DNA of 64,000 nt from Pseudomonas inefficax (GTDB lineage Bacteria > Pseudomonadota > Gammaproteobacteria > Pseudomonadales > Pseudomonadaceae), in assembly GCF_900277125.1 (NCBI RefSeq), contig NZ_OPYN01000200.1:1-64000 (forward strand), given 5' to 3'. The position numbers were made by a program, and so were the translations under genes. The notes beneath the pieces were generated by a model that worked only from the letters and a program-made list of their open reading frames with translations, was not told the origin of the DNA and did no database searches. This document shows positions 56,125-64,000 of the stretch, piece by piece (positions within the stretch are counted from its first letter, which is position 1; every line of letters starts with the position of its first letter).

Positions 56125-56884
56125 CCTGGCGGTACTGCCTCGGAGTGAAGCCGGTCAGTTGCTTGAACTGGCGGCTGAAGGCGCTGTGGTCGGTATAGCC
56201 GCAGCACATCGCCACTTCGGTGATCGGCAGGTCCGAGTGCAGCAAACGGTGGGCGTGCTCCAGGCGCGCCTTGTGGATCATCTGCCGTGGCGTCAGGTGG
56301 AACACCCGCTTGCAGTAGCGCTCCAGCTGGGCCACGGAAATGCCGGCGATACGGGTCAGCTCGCCCATGCTGATCGGCTGGTGAAAATGCCGGCGGATAT
56401 GCTCGTCCACCGCCGCCAGGCGCTGGTAGGCGGGGTGGCTGTCGGCGGCTGACTGCAGGTCGACCGAGATGCCCACCAGGCCGATGATCTCGCCGGCCTG
56501 GTTGTACAGCGGGCGCTTGTGGGTCAGGCACCAGCCAGGCTCGCGGCTACCGTACAGGTGCAGTTCCAGCTGGTCTTCCAGCACCAGGCCTTCCTTGAGA
56601 ACACGACGGTCCTGCTCGGTGTAGCCGGGGCCCAGTTGTGCCGGGAACACTTCGGCACTGGTCTTGCCCAGCAGCGGTTGCAGGCGCTTGAGGCCGCAGC
56701 GCTGGACCAGGGTGGTGTTGGCCAGCACGTAGCGGGCGGCCGGGTCCTTGATGAAGATCGCGGCGTTGGGGATGGCGTCGAGGATCGGCAGCAGCAGGGA
56801 TACGCCGGCGAGCAAGGCCTCGAGGCTGGTGGGGCGGTGCTGGTCGAGGGACTGGTAGAGGGTTGCCAGGGGGGTGTCGGTCAT
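56114..56884 (-). CDS. PAS-AraC regulator, probable LhpR of hydroxyproline operon
   Basis: This 256-residue regulator has a PAS sensor domain (about 25-140: NAAIFIKDPAARYVLANTT, GKTSAEVFPAQLGPGYTEQD) and a C-terminal AraC double helix-turn-helix (about 155-255: MGELTRIAGISVAQLERYCK, ITEVAMCCGYTDHSAFSRQF). It is divergent from the hydroxyproline catabolic genes, the layout of LhpR, which activates them when hydroxyproline is present. ATG at 56884 is favoured because the longer frame runs into a REP element. Confidence 0.85.
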   Translation of the reverse strand: MTDTPLATLYQSLDQHRPTSLEALLAGVSLLLPILDAIPNAAIFIKDPAARYVLANTTLVQRCGLKRLQPLLGKTSAEVFPAQLGPGYTEQDRRVLKEGLVLEDQLELHLYGSREPGWCLTHKRPLYNQAGEIIGLVGISVDLQSAADSHPAYQRLAAVDEHIRRHFHQPISMGELTRIAGISVAQLERYCKRVFHLTPRQMIHKARLEHAHRLLHSDLPITEVAMCCGYTDHSAFSRQFKQLTGFTPRQYRQATA

Positions 56885-57263
56885 CTGCTCTAGCTCGGTT
56901 TGCTGTGTCGGCCTCTTCGCGGGTAAACCCGCTCCCACAGGTACTGCGCAGCCCTCGAAAGCTGCGGAGATACCTGTGGGAGCGGGTTTACCCGCGAAGA
57001 GGCCGGCACAGCGAGTAAATGTCTACAACCCTTATGCGGTATGGCTTACAGCCTATCCACCGCCCTTCCCTCCCACCACTGTTTTTTTGCAACTGTGCCG
57101 ATTTCGTCATTCCCCCTGCAGAAAACCATCAAGAACCGTCGCCCCGATCGGTCCACTCTATGCCCCACGCAAGCCGCCCCAAGTCCTACAAGAGCGCGGC
57201 CCAAAAAGCCGCATCTCGTGACATCAGACCTGCCTATCCAATAACCAACAAAAAGGCGAACCC
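56885..57263. promoter_or_regulatory. Divergent control region of the hydroxyproline cluster
   Basis: The 379 bases between the AraC gene and the permease hold a REP pair (56901-57014) and then about 250 lower-GC bases, including a run of T near 57081. The AraC protein presumably binds here, but I could not pick out a clear repeated operator. I see no convincing sigma-54 site and no gene. Confidence 0.5.
56901..57014. repeat. REP pair in hydroxyproline control region
   Basis: The GGGTAAACCC-tip pair, with TGTGTCGGCC and GGCCGGCACA outer extensions, lies only 16 bases upstream of the AraC start codon and must be part of its leader or promoter. Confidence 0.85.
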
Positions 57264-58880
57264 ATGTCAGGCAAATTCAAAAAACAGTTGTCATTGCTGG
57301 ACCTCACCTTCATCGGCCTAGGCGCCATCTTCGGCTCAGGCTGGTTGTTCGCCGCCAGCCACGTCTCGGCCATCGCCGGCCCGGCCGGCATCCTGTCCTG
57401 GTTCCTTGGCGGCTTCGCCGTTCTGTTGCTGGGCATCGTCTATTGCGAACTGGGCGCTGCCCTGCCGCGTGCCGGGGGCGTGGTGCGCTACCCGGTTTAC
57501 TCTCACGGCCCGCTGCTGGGCTACCTGATGGGTTTCATCACCCTGATCGCCTTTTCCAGCCTGATCGCCATCGAAGTGGTCGCATCGCGCCAATACGCCG
57601 CCGCCTGGTTCCCTGGGCTGACCAAGGCCGGCTCCAGCGACCCGACCGTGCTCGGCTGGCTGGTGCAGTTCGCCCTGCTGGGGCTGTTCTTCTTCCTCAA
57701 CTACCGCAGCGTGAAAACCTTCGCCAAGGCCAACAACCTGGTCAGCGTGTTCAAGTTCATCGTGCCGCTGCTGGTAATCGGCGTTCTGTTCACCTTCTTC
57801 AAGCCAGAAAACTTCGAGGTCCAGGGCTTTGCCCCGTTCGGTCTGTCCGGCGTTGAAATGGCGGTATCGGCCGGTGGCATCATCTTCGCCTACCTGGGCC
57901 TGACGCCGATCATTTCGGTGGCCAGCGAGGTGAAGAACCCGCAACGCACCATCCCTATCGCACTGATCCTTTCGGTACTGCTGTCCACCGCGATCTACGC
58001 CCTGCTGCAACTGGCCTTCCTTGGCAGCGTGCCGACCGAGATGCTGAGCAACGGCTGGGCCGCAGTGACCAAGGAACTGGCCCTGCCCTACCGCGATATC
58101 GCCCTGGCCCTGGGCGTGGGCTGGCTGGCCTACCTGGTGGTGGCCGACGCGGTGATCTCGCCCAGCGGCTGCGGCAACATCTACATGAACGCCACCCCGC
58201 GCGTGGTCTACGGCTGGGCGCAAACCGGCACCTTCTTCAAGTACTTCACCCGCATCGACGCCGAGTCCGGCATCCCGCGCCCGGCACTGTGGCTGACCTT
58301 TGGCCTGTCGGTGTTCTGGACCTTGCCGTTCCCGTCCTGGGAAGCGCTGATCAACGTGGTTTCCGCCGCCCTGGTACTGAGCTACGCCGTGGCCCCGGTC
58401 ACCGTCGCCGCCTTGCGTTGCAACGCCCCCGACATGCCGCGCCCGTTCCGGGTCAAGGGCATGGGTGTGCTTGGCCCGCTGTCGTTCATCATCGCCGCGC
58501 TGATCGTGTACTGGTCGGGCTGGAAGACGGTGTCCTGGCTGCTGGCCCTGCAGATCGTGATGTTCGTGCTGTACCTGCTGTGCGGCCGCTTCGTGCCGAC
58601 CCAGCACCTGTCGCTGGCCCAGCAAGTGCGCTCGTCGGCATGGCTGATCGGCTTCTACGCCGTGACCATCCTGCTGTCGTGGCTGGGCAGCTTCGGTGGC
58701 CTGGGCGTGCTCGGCCACCCGTTCGACACCGTGGTCGTGGCCGCCTGTGCGCTGGGCATCTACTACTGGGGTGCTGCCACCGGCGTACCTGCACACCTGG
58801 TGCGCCTGGAGGGCGACGATGAAAGCGAAGCCTCCTCTGAAAGCTACCCAGGCCAGCGCCCTGCCGCCGTCGTCTCCTGA
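57264..58880 (+). CDS. APC-family permease, probable hydroxyproline uptake
   Basis: This 538-residue permease of the amino acid-polyamine-organocation superfamily has about 12 membrane segments. The first helix motif is [13 protein letters not shown] (about 17) and the helix 6 region is [20 protein letters not shown] (about 210). It is the first gene of the operon with the hydroxyproline epimerase, whose start is 23 bases downstream, so import of hydroxyproline is the likely job. AAAGGCGA precedes the ATG. Confidence 0.87.
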   Translation: MSGKFKKQLSLLDLTFIGLGAIFGSGWLFAASHVSAIAGPAGILSWFLGGFAVLLLGIVYCELGAALPRAGGVVRYPVYSHGPLLGYLMGFITLIAFSSLIAIEVVASRQYAAAWFPGLTKAGSSDPTVLGWLVQFALLGLFFFLNYRSVKTFAKANNLVSVFKFIVPLLVIGVLFTFFKPENFEVQGFAPFGLSGVEMAVSAGGIIFAYLGLTPIISVASEVKNPQRTIPIALILSVLLSTAIYALLQLAFLGSVPTEMLSNGWAAVTKELALPYRDIALALGVGWLAYLVVADAVISPSGCGNIYMNATPRVVYGWAQTGTFFKYFTRIDAESGIPRPALWLTFGLSVFWTLPFPSWEALINVVSAALVLSYAVAPVTVAALRCNAPDMPRPFRVKGMGVLGPLSFIIAALIVYWSGWKTVSWLLALQIVMFVLYLLCGRFVPTQHLSLAQQVRSSAWLIGFYAVTILLSWLGSFGGLGVLGHPFDTVVVAACALGIYYWGAATGVPAHLVRLEGDDESEASSESYPGQRPAAVVS

Positions 58881-58903
58881 CCCACTCTCGAATGGATATG
58901 CCC

Positions 58904-59830
58904 ATGAAACACGTTCACGTCATCGACTCGCACACCGGCGGGGAACCTACCCGCCTGGTGATGAAAGGCTTCCCGCAACTGCATGGCCGCAGCATGGCCG
59001 AGCAACGTGACGAGCTGCGCGAGCTGCACGACCAGTGGCGCCGCGCCTGCCTGCTGGAGCCTCGTGGCAACGATGTGCTGGTCGGAGCGCTGTACTGCCC
59101 ACCGGTATCGGCCGACGCCACTTGCGGTGTGATCTTCTTCAACAACGCTGGCTACCTGAACATGTGCGGCCACGGCACCATCGGCCTGGTCGCCTCGCTG
59201 CAGCACCTGGGCCTGATCGCACCGGGCGTGCACAAGATCGACACCCCGGTGGGCCAGGTCAGCGCCACCCTGCATGAAGACGGCGCCGTCACCGTCGGCA
59301 ACGTGCCGTCCTACCGCTATCGCCAGCAGGTGCTGGTGGACGTGCCCGGCCATGGCCCGGTGCGCGGCGACATCGCCTGGGGCGGCAACTGGTTTTTCCT
59401 TGTTTCCGAACACGGCCAGCGCATCGAGCTGGGCAACCGCGAGGCGCTGACCGAGTACACCTGGGCGATGCTCAAGGCCCTCGAAGCCCAGGGCATCACC
59501 GGTGAAAACGGTGCGCCCATCGACCACGTCGAACTGTTCGCCGACGACGCCAACGCCGACAGCCGCAACTTCGTGATGTGCCCCGGCAAGGCCTACGACC
59601 GCTCGCCCTGCGGCACGGGCACCAGCGCCAAGCTGGCCTGCCTGGCCGCCGACGGCAAGCTCGACCAAGGCCAGACCTGGGTACAGGCCAGCATCACCGG
59701 CAGCCAGTTCCAGGGCCGCTACGAGCACGACGGCGATCGCATTCGCCCGTTCATCACCGGCCGCGCCTACATGACCGCCGACAGCACCCTGCTGATCGAC
59801 GAACAGGACCCGTTCGCCTGGGGCATCTGA
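58904..59830 (+). CDS. 4-hydroxyproline 2-epimerase
   Basis: This 308-residue proline-racemase-family enzyme converts trans-4-hydroxy-L-proline to cis-4-hydroxy-D-proline. The two catalytic cysteines are present: NMCGHGT (about 88) and [11 protein letters not shown] (about 236), the second Cys distinguishing epimerases from the dehydratases that carry Thr. I chose ATG at 58904 (MKHVHVIDS) as in characterised homologues; an ATG four codons upstream is in frame. Confidence 0.95.
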   Translation: MKHVHVIDSHTGGEPTRLVMKGFPQLHGRSMAEQRDELRELHDQWRRACLLEPRGNDVLVGALYCPPVSADATCGVIFFNNAGYLNMCGHGTIGLVASLQHLGLIAPGVHKIDTPVGQVSATLHEDGAVTVGNVPSYRYRQQVLVDVPGHGPVRGDIAWGGNWFFLVSEHGQRIELGNREALTEYTWAMLKALEAQGITGENGAPIDHVELFADDANADSRNFVMCPGKAYDRSPCGTGTSAKLACLAADGKLDQGQTWVQASITGSQFQGRYEHDGDRIRPFITGRAYMTADSTLLIDEQDPFAWGI

Positions 59831-59876
59831 CCCCGGCTTTTTCCAAAAAAATCGAATATCGCGAGGAGTGACAACA

Positions 59877-60824
59877 ATGACCAACAACATCTTCACCGGC
59901 ACCATGCCCGCCCTGATGACCCCCTGCACCGCCGAGCGCAAGCCGGACTTCGACGCCTTGGTGCGCAAGGGCCGCGAGCTGATCGAGGCTGGCATGAGCG
60001 CCGTGGTGTACTGCGGTTCGATGGGTGACTGGCCACTGCTGACCGAGGCCGAGCGCCAGGAAGGCGTGGCGCGCCTGGTGGCCACCGGCATTCCGACTAT
60101 CGTCGGTACCGGCGCGGTGAACACCCGTGAGGCGGTATCCCACGCTGCCCACGCGGCCAAGGTTGGCGCCGCCGGCCTGATGGTCATCCCCCGCGTGCTC
60201 AGCCGCGGTGCCTCGCTGATTGCCCAGAAGCACCACTTCTCGGCCATCCTGGCAGCCGCACCGAAGCTGCCGGCGGTGATCTACAACAGCCCGTACTATG
60301 GCTTCGCCACCCGCGCCGACCTGTTCTTCGAGCTGCGCCGCGAGTTCCCCAACCTGATCGGTTTCAAGGAGTTCGGCGGTGGCGCCGACCTGCGCTACGC
60401 CGCCGAGCACATCACCTCCAAGGATGATGATGTGACCTTGATGGTCGGCGTCGACACCCAGGTGGTGCATGGCTTCGTCAACTGCAACGCCACCGGCGCC
60501 ATCACCGGCATCGGCAACGCCCTGCCGCGTGAGGTGCTGCACCTGGTGAGCCTGAGCAAGCAGGCGGCCAAGGGTGACGCCAAGGCCCGCCGCCTGGCGC
60601 GCGAACTGGAAGCGGCGCTGGCGGTGCTGTCGTCGTTCGATGAAGGCTGCGACCTGGTGCTGTACTACAAGCACCTGATGGTGCTGAACGGCGACAGCGA
60701 ATACAGCCTGCACTTCAACGAGACCGATGTACTGACCGACACCCAGCGCAACTATGCCGAGCAGCAGTACGCGCTGTTCCGCACCTGGTACGCCAGCTGG
60801 TCGGCTGAGCAGAACCTGGCCTGA
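59877..60824 (+). CDS. DHDPS-family deaminase of hydroxyproline pathway
   Basis: This 315-residue dihydrodipicolinate-synthase-family barrel has a Schiff-base Lys in IGFKEFGGG (about 161) and a Tyr in [10 protein letters not shown] (about 135). In this pathway the family member is 1-pyrroline-4-hydroxy-2-carboxylate deaminase, which gives alpha-ketoglutarate semialdehyde. The gene lies between the epimerase and dehydrogenase genes as expected. ATG at 59877 has GAGGAG eight bases before it. Confidence 0.92.
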   Translation: MTNNIFTGTMPALMTPCTAERKPDFDALVRKGRELIEAGMSAVVYCGSMGDWPLLTEAERQEGVARLVATGIPTIVGTGAVNTREAVSHAAHAAKVGAAGLMVIPRVLSRGASLIAQKHHFSAILAAAPKLPAVIYNSPYYGFATRADLFFELRREFPNLIGFKEFGGGADLRYAAEHITSKDDDVTLMVGVDTQVVHGFVNCNATGAITGIGNALPREVLHLVSLSKQAAKGDAKARRLARELEAALAVLSSFDEGCDLVLYYKHLMVLNGDSEYSLHFNETDVLTDTQRNYAEQQYALFRTWYASWSAEQNLA

Positions 60825-60850
60825 TCACCTGATTCCAGGCCGAGCCGCAG

Positions 60851-60948
60851 CCCCTGTGGGAGCGGGTTCACCCGCGAACACCGGCGAAGCCGGTGCCAGG
60901 CACCGAGTCGCCTGCTTCGCGGGTAAACCCGCTCCCACAAGGGCTGCG
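60851..60948. repeat. REP unit inside the hydroxyproline operon
   Basis: An array-type unit (GGGTTCACCCGCGAACACCG, hairpin, GCCTGCTTCGCGGGTAAACC) lies between the deaminase and dehydrogenase genes on the same strand. It may moderate transcription or stabilise the upstream mRNA. Confidence 0.85.
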
Positions 60949-60981
60949 TTCTCCCTTGATATTGATTCCAAAGGAGGCTCC

Positions 60982-62559
60982 ATGACCCTCACAGGCAACC
61001 TGCTGATCGGCCAGACGCCGGTAACCGGCAGCCGCGAAGCCATCCGTGCCATCGCCCCGGCCACCGGCCTGGCGCTGGAGCCGGCCTACCTCGGTGGCAC
61101 CGGCGAACACGTGGCCCAGGCCTGCGCCCTGGCCTGGGCGGCGTTCGATGCCTACCGCGAAACTTCGCTCGAACAACGGGCACAATTTCTCGAAAGCATC
61201 GCCACGCAAATCGAAGCCCTCGGCGATGCCCTGATCGACCGCGCCGTGGCCGAAACCGGCCTGCCCAAGGCGCGCATCCAGGGCGAGCGTGGCCGCACCT
61301 GCACCCAGCTGCGCACTTTTGCCCGTGTGGTGCGGGCCGGCGAATGGCTGGACGTGCGGGTCGACAACGCGCAGCCCGAGCGCCAGCCCCTGCCACGTGC
61401 CGACCTGCGCCAACGCCAGGTGGCCCTGGGGCCGGTGGCTGTATTCGGCGCCAGCAATTTCCCTTTGGCCTTCTCGGTTGCCGGTGGCGACACCGCCTCG
61501 GCCCTGGCCGCCGGTTGCCCGGTGGTGGTCAAGGCCCATGGCGCCCACCCGGGCACCAGCGAGCTGGTCGGCCAGGCAGTGGCAAAGGCTGTGAAGCAGT
61601 GCGGCTTGCCGCCCGGTGTGTTTTCGCTGTTGTACGGCTCCGGTCGTGAAGTGGGCATTGCGCTGGTCAGCGACCCGCGCATCAAGGCCGTTGGCTTTAC
61701 CGGCTCGCGCAGTGGCGGCATTGCGCTGTGGCAGGCGGCCCAGGCCCGCCCGGAACCGATCCCGATGTACGCCGAAATGAGCTCGATCAACCCTGTGTTC
61801 CTGTTCGACACCGCCCTGCAGACCCGCGCCGAGGCACTGGCACAAGGCTACGTCGCCTCGCTGACCCAGGGTGCCGGCCAGTTCTGCACCAACCCCGGCC
61901 TGGTGATTGCCCGTCAAGGGCCGGCGTTGCAGCGTTTCATCGACGCCGCCAGCGAACATGTGCGCCAGGCTTCGGCGCAGACCATGCTTACCCCGGGCAT
62001 TTTCAGTGCCTACCAGGCTGGTGTTGGCGCCCTGGCCGCAAACGCCAATGCCCAGCCCGCCGCCAGTGGCCTGGTCGGGCAAGGCCCCAACCAGTGCCAG
62101 GCGCAGCTGTTCGTGACCCAGGCCGAAGCGTTCCTCGCCGACCCGGCGCTGCAGGCCGAAGTCTTTGGCGCGGCGTCGCTGGTGGTGGCCTGCGCCAACG
62201 ATGAGCAAGTCCGCCAGGTGGCCGAGCATCTGGAGGGCCAACTGACCGCCACTCTGCAACTGGACGATGCCGACATCACCAGCGCCCGCGCGCTGCTGCC
62301 GATCCTCGAGCGCAAGGCTGGCCGCCTCCTGGTCAATGGCTGGCCGACCGGTGTAGAAGTATGCGACGCGATGGTGCACGGCGGGCCATTCCCGGCCACC
62401 TCCGACGCCCGCACCACCTCGGTGGGCACGGCGGCGATCCTGCGCTTCCTGCGCCCGGTGTGCTACCAGGACTTCCCCGATGCCCTGCTGCCGCAGGCGC
62501 TGCAGCACGGCAACCCGTTGCAACTGCGGCGTCTGCTCGACGGTAAACGGGAAGGCTGA
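60982..62559 (+). CDS. Alpha-ketoglutarate semialdehyde dehydrogenase
   Basis: This 525-residue aldehyde dehydrogenase has a cofactor region [20 protein letters not shown] (about 150), FTGSRSGG (about 240), the catalytic Cys in [10 protein letters not shown] (about 303) and a Glu in [11 protein letters not shown] (about 265). It oxidises 2,5-dioxopentanoate to alpha-ketoglutarate, the last step of hydroxyproline breakdown. AAGGAGG lies four bases before ATG at 60982. The next gene starts two bases after its stop. Confidence 0.93.
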   Translation: MTLTGNLLIGQTPVTGSREAIRAIAPATGLALEPAYLGGTGEHVAQACALAWAAFDAYRETSLEQRAQFLESIATQIEALGDALIDRAVAETGLPKARIQGERGRTCTQLRTFARVVRAGEWLDVRVDNAQPERQPLPRADLRQRQVALGPVAVFGASNFPLAFSVAGGDTASALAAGCPVVVKAHGAHPGTSELVGQAVAKAVKQCGLPPGVFSLLYGSGREVGIALVSDPRIKAVGFTGSRSGGIALWQAAQARPEPIPMYAEMSSINPVFLFDTALQTRAEALAQGYVASLTQGAGQFCTNPGLVIARQGPALQRFIDAASEHVRQASAQTMLTPGIFSAYQAGVGALAANANAQPAASGLVGQGPNQCQAQLFVTQAEAFLADPALQAEVFGAASLVVACANDEQVRQVAEHLEGQLTATLQLDDADITSARALLPILERKAGRLLVNGWPTGVEVCDAMVHGGPFPATSDARTTSVGTAAILRFLRPVCYQDFPDALLPQALQHGNPLQLRRLLDGKREG

Positions 62560-62561
62560 GC

Positions 62562-63809
62562 ATGGTCGAAACCGCTGAAACCGATATCGCCGTGGTCGGC
62601 GCCGGCATTGTCGGCGTCGCCTGTGCCCTGCAACTGGCCCGCCAGGGCCGCCGGGTGACCCTGGTCGACCGCCAGGCACCCGGCCATGGCGCGTCCTACG
62701 GCAACGCCGGGCACCTGGCCACCGAGCAGGTATTCCCGATTGCCGACCTGTCGATTCTCAAACGCCTGCCGCGCATGCTGCTGGACCCGATGGGCCCGCT
62801 GCGCCTGGACTGGAAGTACCTGCCCAAGGCCATGCCGTGGTTCACCCGCCTGCTGCTCAACCTGCGCCCAGGCCCGTTTCAGCGCAGCGTGGCCGGCATC
62901 CGCACGTTGAACGAAGGCAGCCTGGGCGCCTGGCAGCGGCTGCTGGGTTCGATCGGGCGCAGCGAGCTGTTCCAGGAAGATGGCTCGCTGCTGGTATTCG
63001 AGCGGCCGGAGTCGCGCCAGGCCCTGGAGGCCTTGCGCGCACGCATGCAACAGCAGGCGGTGGCGGTAGACTTCTGGTCGGCCGACACCGTGCGCGAGGC
63101 GGCGCCGCAACTGAGCCCGTCGTTGCAGGGTGGGCTGTTCTTCCCACGTACCGGGCACTTCATCGACCCCTACCGGGTGGTGTGCGAACTGTTCGAAGCG
63201 GCCAAGGCCAGTGGCGTGCGCTTTATCCAGGCGCAGGTCGACGGCGGGCGGCTGCACAGCGGCGGGGTCAGCCTGGCCAGCGACCAGGGCACGCTGGAGG
63301 CCCGCCAGGTGCTGATCAGTTGTGGTGCGCATTCTGCGCGGTTGACCGGCGCGCTGACCGGCAAGCAGGTACCACTGGACACCGAGCGCGGCTACCACCT
63401 GATGTTGCCTGGCGAGCATCAGCGTTTGCCGTTTGCCGTTACATCGCTGGAGCGCAAGTTCATCATGACGCCCATGGCCGAGGGCTTGCGCCTGGCCGGC
63501 ACGGTGGAATTCGCCGGGCTGGACGCGCCGCCGAGCATGCAGCGGGCGTGGCAGTTGCACCGCTTGAGCAAGGGGTTGTTCCGGCGGGATTTGAGTGTGG
63601 AGGGAGCGACGCCGTGGATGGGCTTGCGGCCTTCATTACCGGACTCGTTGCCGGTGATTGACCGGGTGTGTGATGGGCGGGTGCTGTTGGCGTTCGGGCA
63701 TCAGCACCTGGGGTTGACCCAGGCGGCGGTGACGGCGGAATGGGTGGGGCGGTTGGCCGAGCGGGCCGGTGGACCGGAGATGGGGGCTTACCGGTTGGAT
63801 CGGTTCTAG
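62562..63809 (+). CDS. FAD-dependent D-hydroxyproline dehydrogenase
   Basis: This 415-residue FAD amine dehydrogenase of the DadA/glycine oxidase family has the dinucleotide motif VVGAGIVGVACALQLARQG (about 11) and a C-terminal FAD contact LLAFGHQHLGLTQ (about 380). It oxidises cis-4-hydroxy-D-proline to the pyrroline that the deaminase uses. It is the last gene of the operon, coupled closely to the dehydrogenase upstream, and is followed by a REP pair. Confidence 0.92.
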   Translation: MVETAETDIAVVGAGIVGVACALQLARQGRRVTLVDRQAPGHGASYGNAGHLATEQVFPIADLSILKRLPRMLLDPMGPLRLDWKYLPKAMPWFTRLLLNLRPGPFQRSVAGIRTLNEGSLGAWQRLLGSIGRSELFQEDGSLLVFERPESRQALEALRARMQQQAVAVDFWSADTVREAAPQLSPSLQGGLFFPRTGHFIDPYRVVCELFEAAKASGVRFIQAQVDGGRLHSGGVSLASDQGTLEARQVLISCGAHSARLTGALTGKQVPLDTERGYHLMLPGEHQRLPFAVTSLERKFIMTPMAEGLRLAGTVEFAGLDAPPSMQRAWQLHRLSKGLFRRDLSVEGATPWMGLRPSLPDSLPVIDRVCDGRVLLAFGHQHLGLTQAAVTAEWVGRLAERAGGPEMGAYRLDRF

Positions 63810-63812
63810 ATT

Positions 63813-63921
63813 CGGGGGCCGCTTTGCGGCCCTTTCGCGACACAAGGCCGCTCCTACAGGGGACCGCGTACGCTTGTAGGAGCGGCCTTGTGTCGCGAAA
63901 GGGCTGCGCAGCAGCCCCCGG
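63813..63921. repeat. Second-family REP pair
   Basis: The arms CGCGACACAAGGCCGCTCC and complement are flanked by GGGGGCCGCTTTGCGGCCC and GGGCTGCGCAGCAGCCCCC hairpins. It lies at the convergent ends of the D-hydroxyproline dehydrogenase gene and a minus-strand gene. Confidence 0.85.
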
Positions 63922-63927
63922 CATCAC

Positions 63928-64000
63928 TCAGCGATAACGCTCAAGCCAGTGCGCATAAGGCGCCGGCAAGGTCCAGGAGGCTTTCTCCACCCCCAACTCT
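63928..64000 (-). CDS. C-terminal end of an unidentified protein
   Basis: The minus strand encodes ELGVEKASWTLPAPYAHWLE and then RYR before a TGA at 63928-63930. The gene starts beyond the window. The codon use and placement (convergent with the hydroxyproline operon, separated by a REP pair) look genuine, but 24 residues are too few for me to name a family. Confidence 0.6.
   Translation of the reverse strand, partial: ELGVEKASWTLPAPYAHWLERYR

Noticed and set aside
57079-57099. Sigma-54 promoter near the T run upstream of the hydroxyproline permease
   Set aside because: GGCAC and TTGCA can be found on the minus strand, but the GG-GC spacing is too short (seven rather than ten bases).

Overview
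The window looks like a chromosome segment of a Pseudomonas of the P. putida group. The DNA is GC-rich and many products (MoaA, 4-hydroxyproline epimerase, YajD, YcgL/YcgN, CysK) look like that group from memory. Most intergenic spaces carry short palindromic REP-type elements with the core GGGAGCGGG...CCCGCGAA. I see no phage, transposase, CRISPR array, tRNA or rRNA.

Region 1 (1-22.3 kb) is part of a pyoverdine siderophore locus. Three NRPS genes run right to left. The first (11613-18077) is C-A-T-C-A-T, the second (3764-11611) is C-A-T-E-C-A-T, and the third (from 2806 off the left edge) starts C-A. Specificity residues read by hand predict Asp-Lys, then D-Asp-Ser, then Ser. Upstream of the first gene is an exact TAAAT-N16-CGT iron-starvation sigma (PvdS/PfrI) box. 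Next come a SyrP-type Fe(II)/2-oxoglutarate hydroxylase, which probably makes beta-hydroxy-Asp, and a divergent pair of azurin-like cupredoxin and PvdE-type exporter, with one near-consensus sigma box facing each way. Oddities here are an in-frame TAA in the third NRPS gene, a ~1.3-kb near-identical Ser A-domain duplication, a seven-copy 118-bp tandem REP array between two NRPS genes with a stray NRPS C-terminal tail beside it, and a perfect 77-bp inverted repeat.

Region 2 (22.3-56 kb) is mostly housekeeping and metabolic genes: lpxO, cysK, a DUF748/AsmA-like protein, a MoxR ATPase with a VWA partner, an MFS-pxpABC 5-oxoproline operon with a divergent LysR regulator, a class II glutamine amidotransferase cluster, oligopeptidase B, an HNH protein, a SpoU-type RNA methyltransferase, a degenerate M61-like peptidase, ycgN, a nitroreductase, an rnd-ycgL-dehydrogenase operon, an EptA-type phosphoethanolamine transferase, a tautomerase, a DUF465 protein, a cystathionine lyase/synthase with a divergent Lrp regulator, a YdeP/FdhF molybdoenzyme near moaA and moaB, a bestrophin-like channel, a LysR regulator and an unrecognised membrane protein.

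Region 3 (56-63.8 kb) is a trans-4-hydroxy-L-proline catabolic cluster: a PAS-AraC regulator diverges from permease, epimerase, deaminase, semialdehyde dehydrogenase and D-hydroxyproline dehydrogenase genes. The last 73 bases hold the end of an unidentified minus-strand gene.
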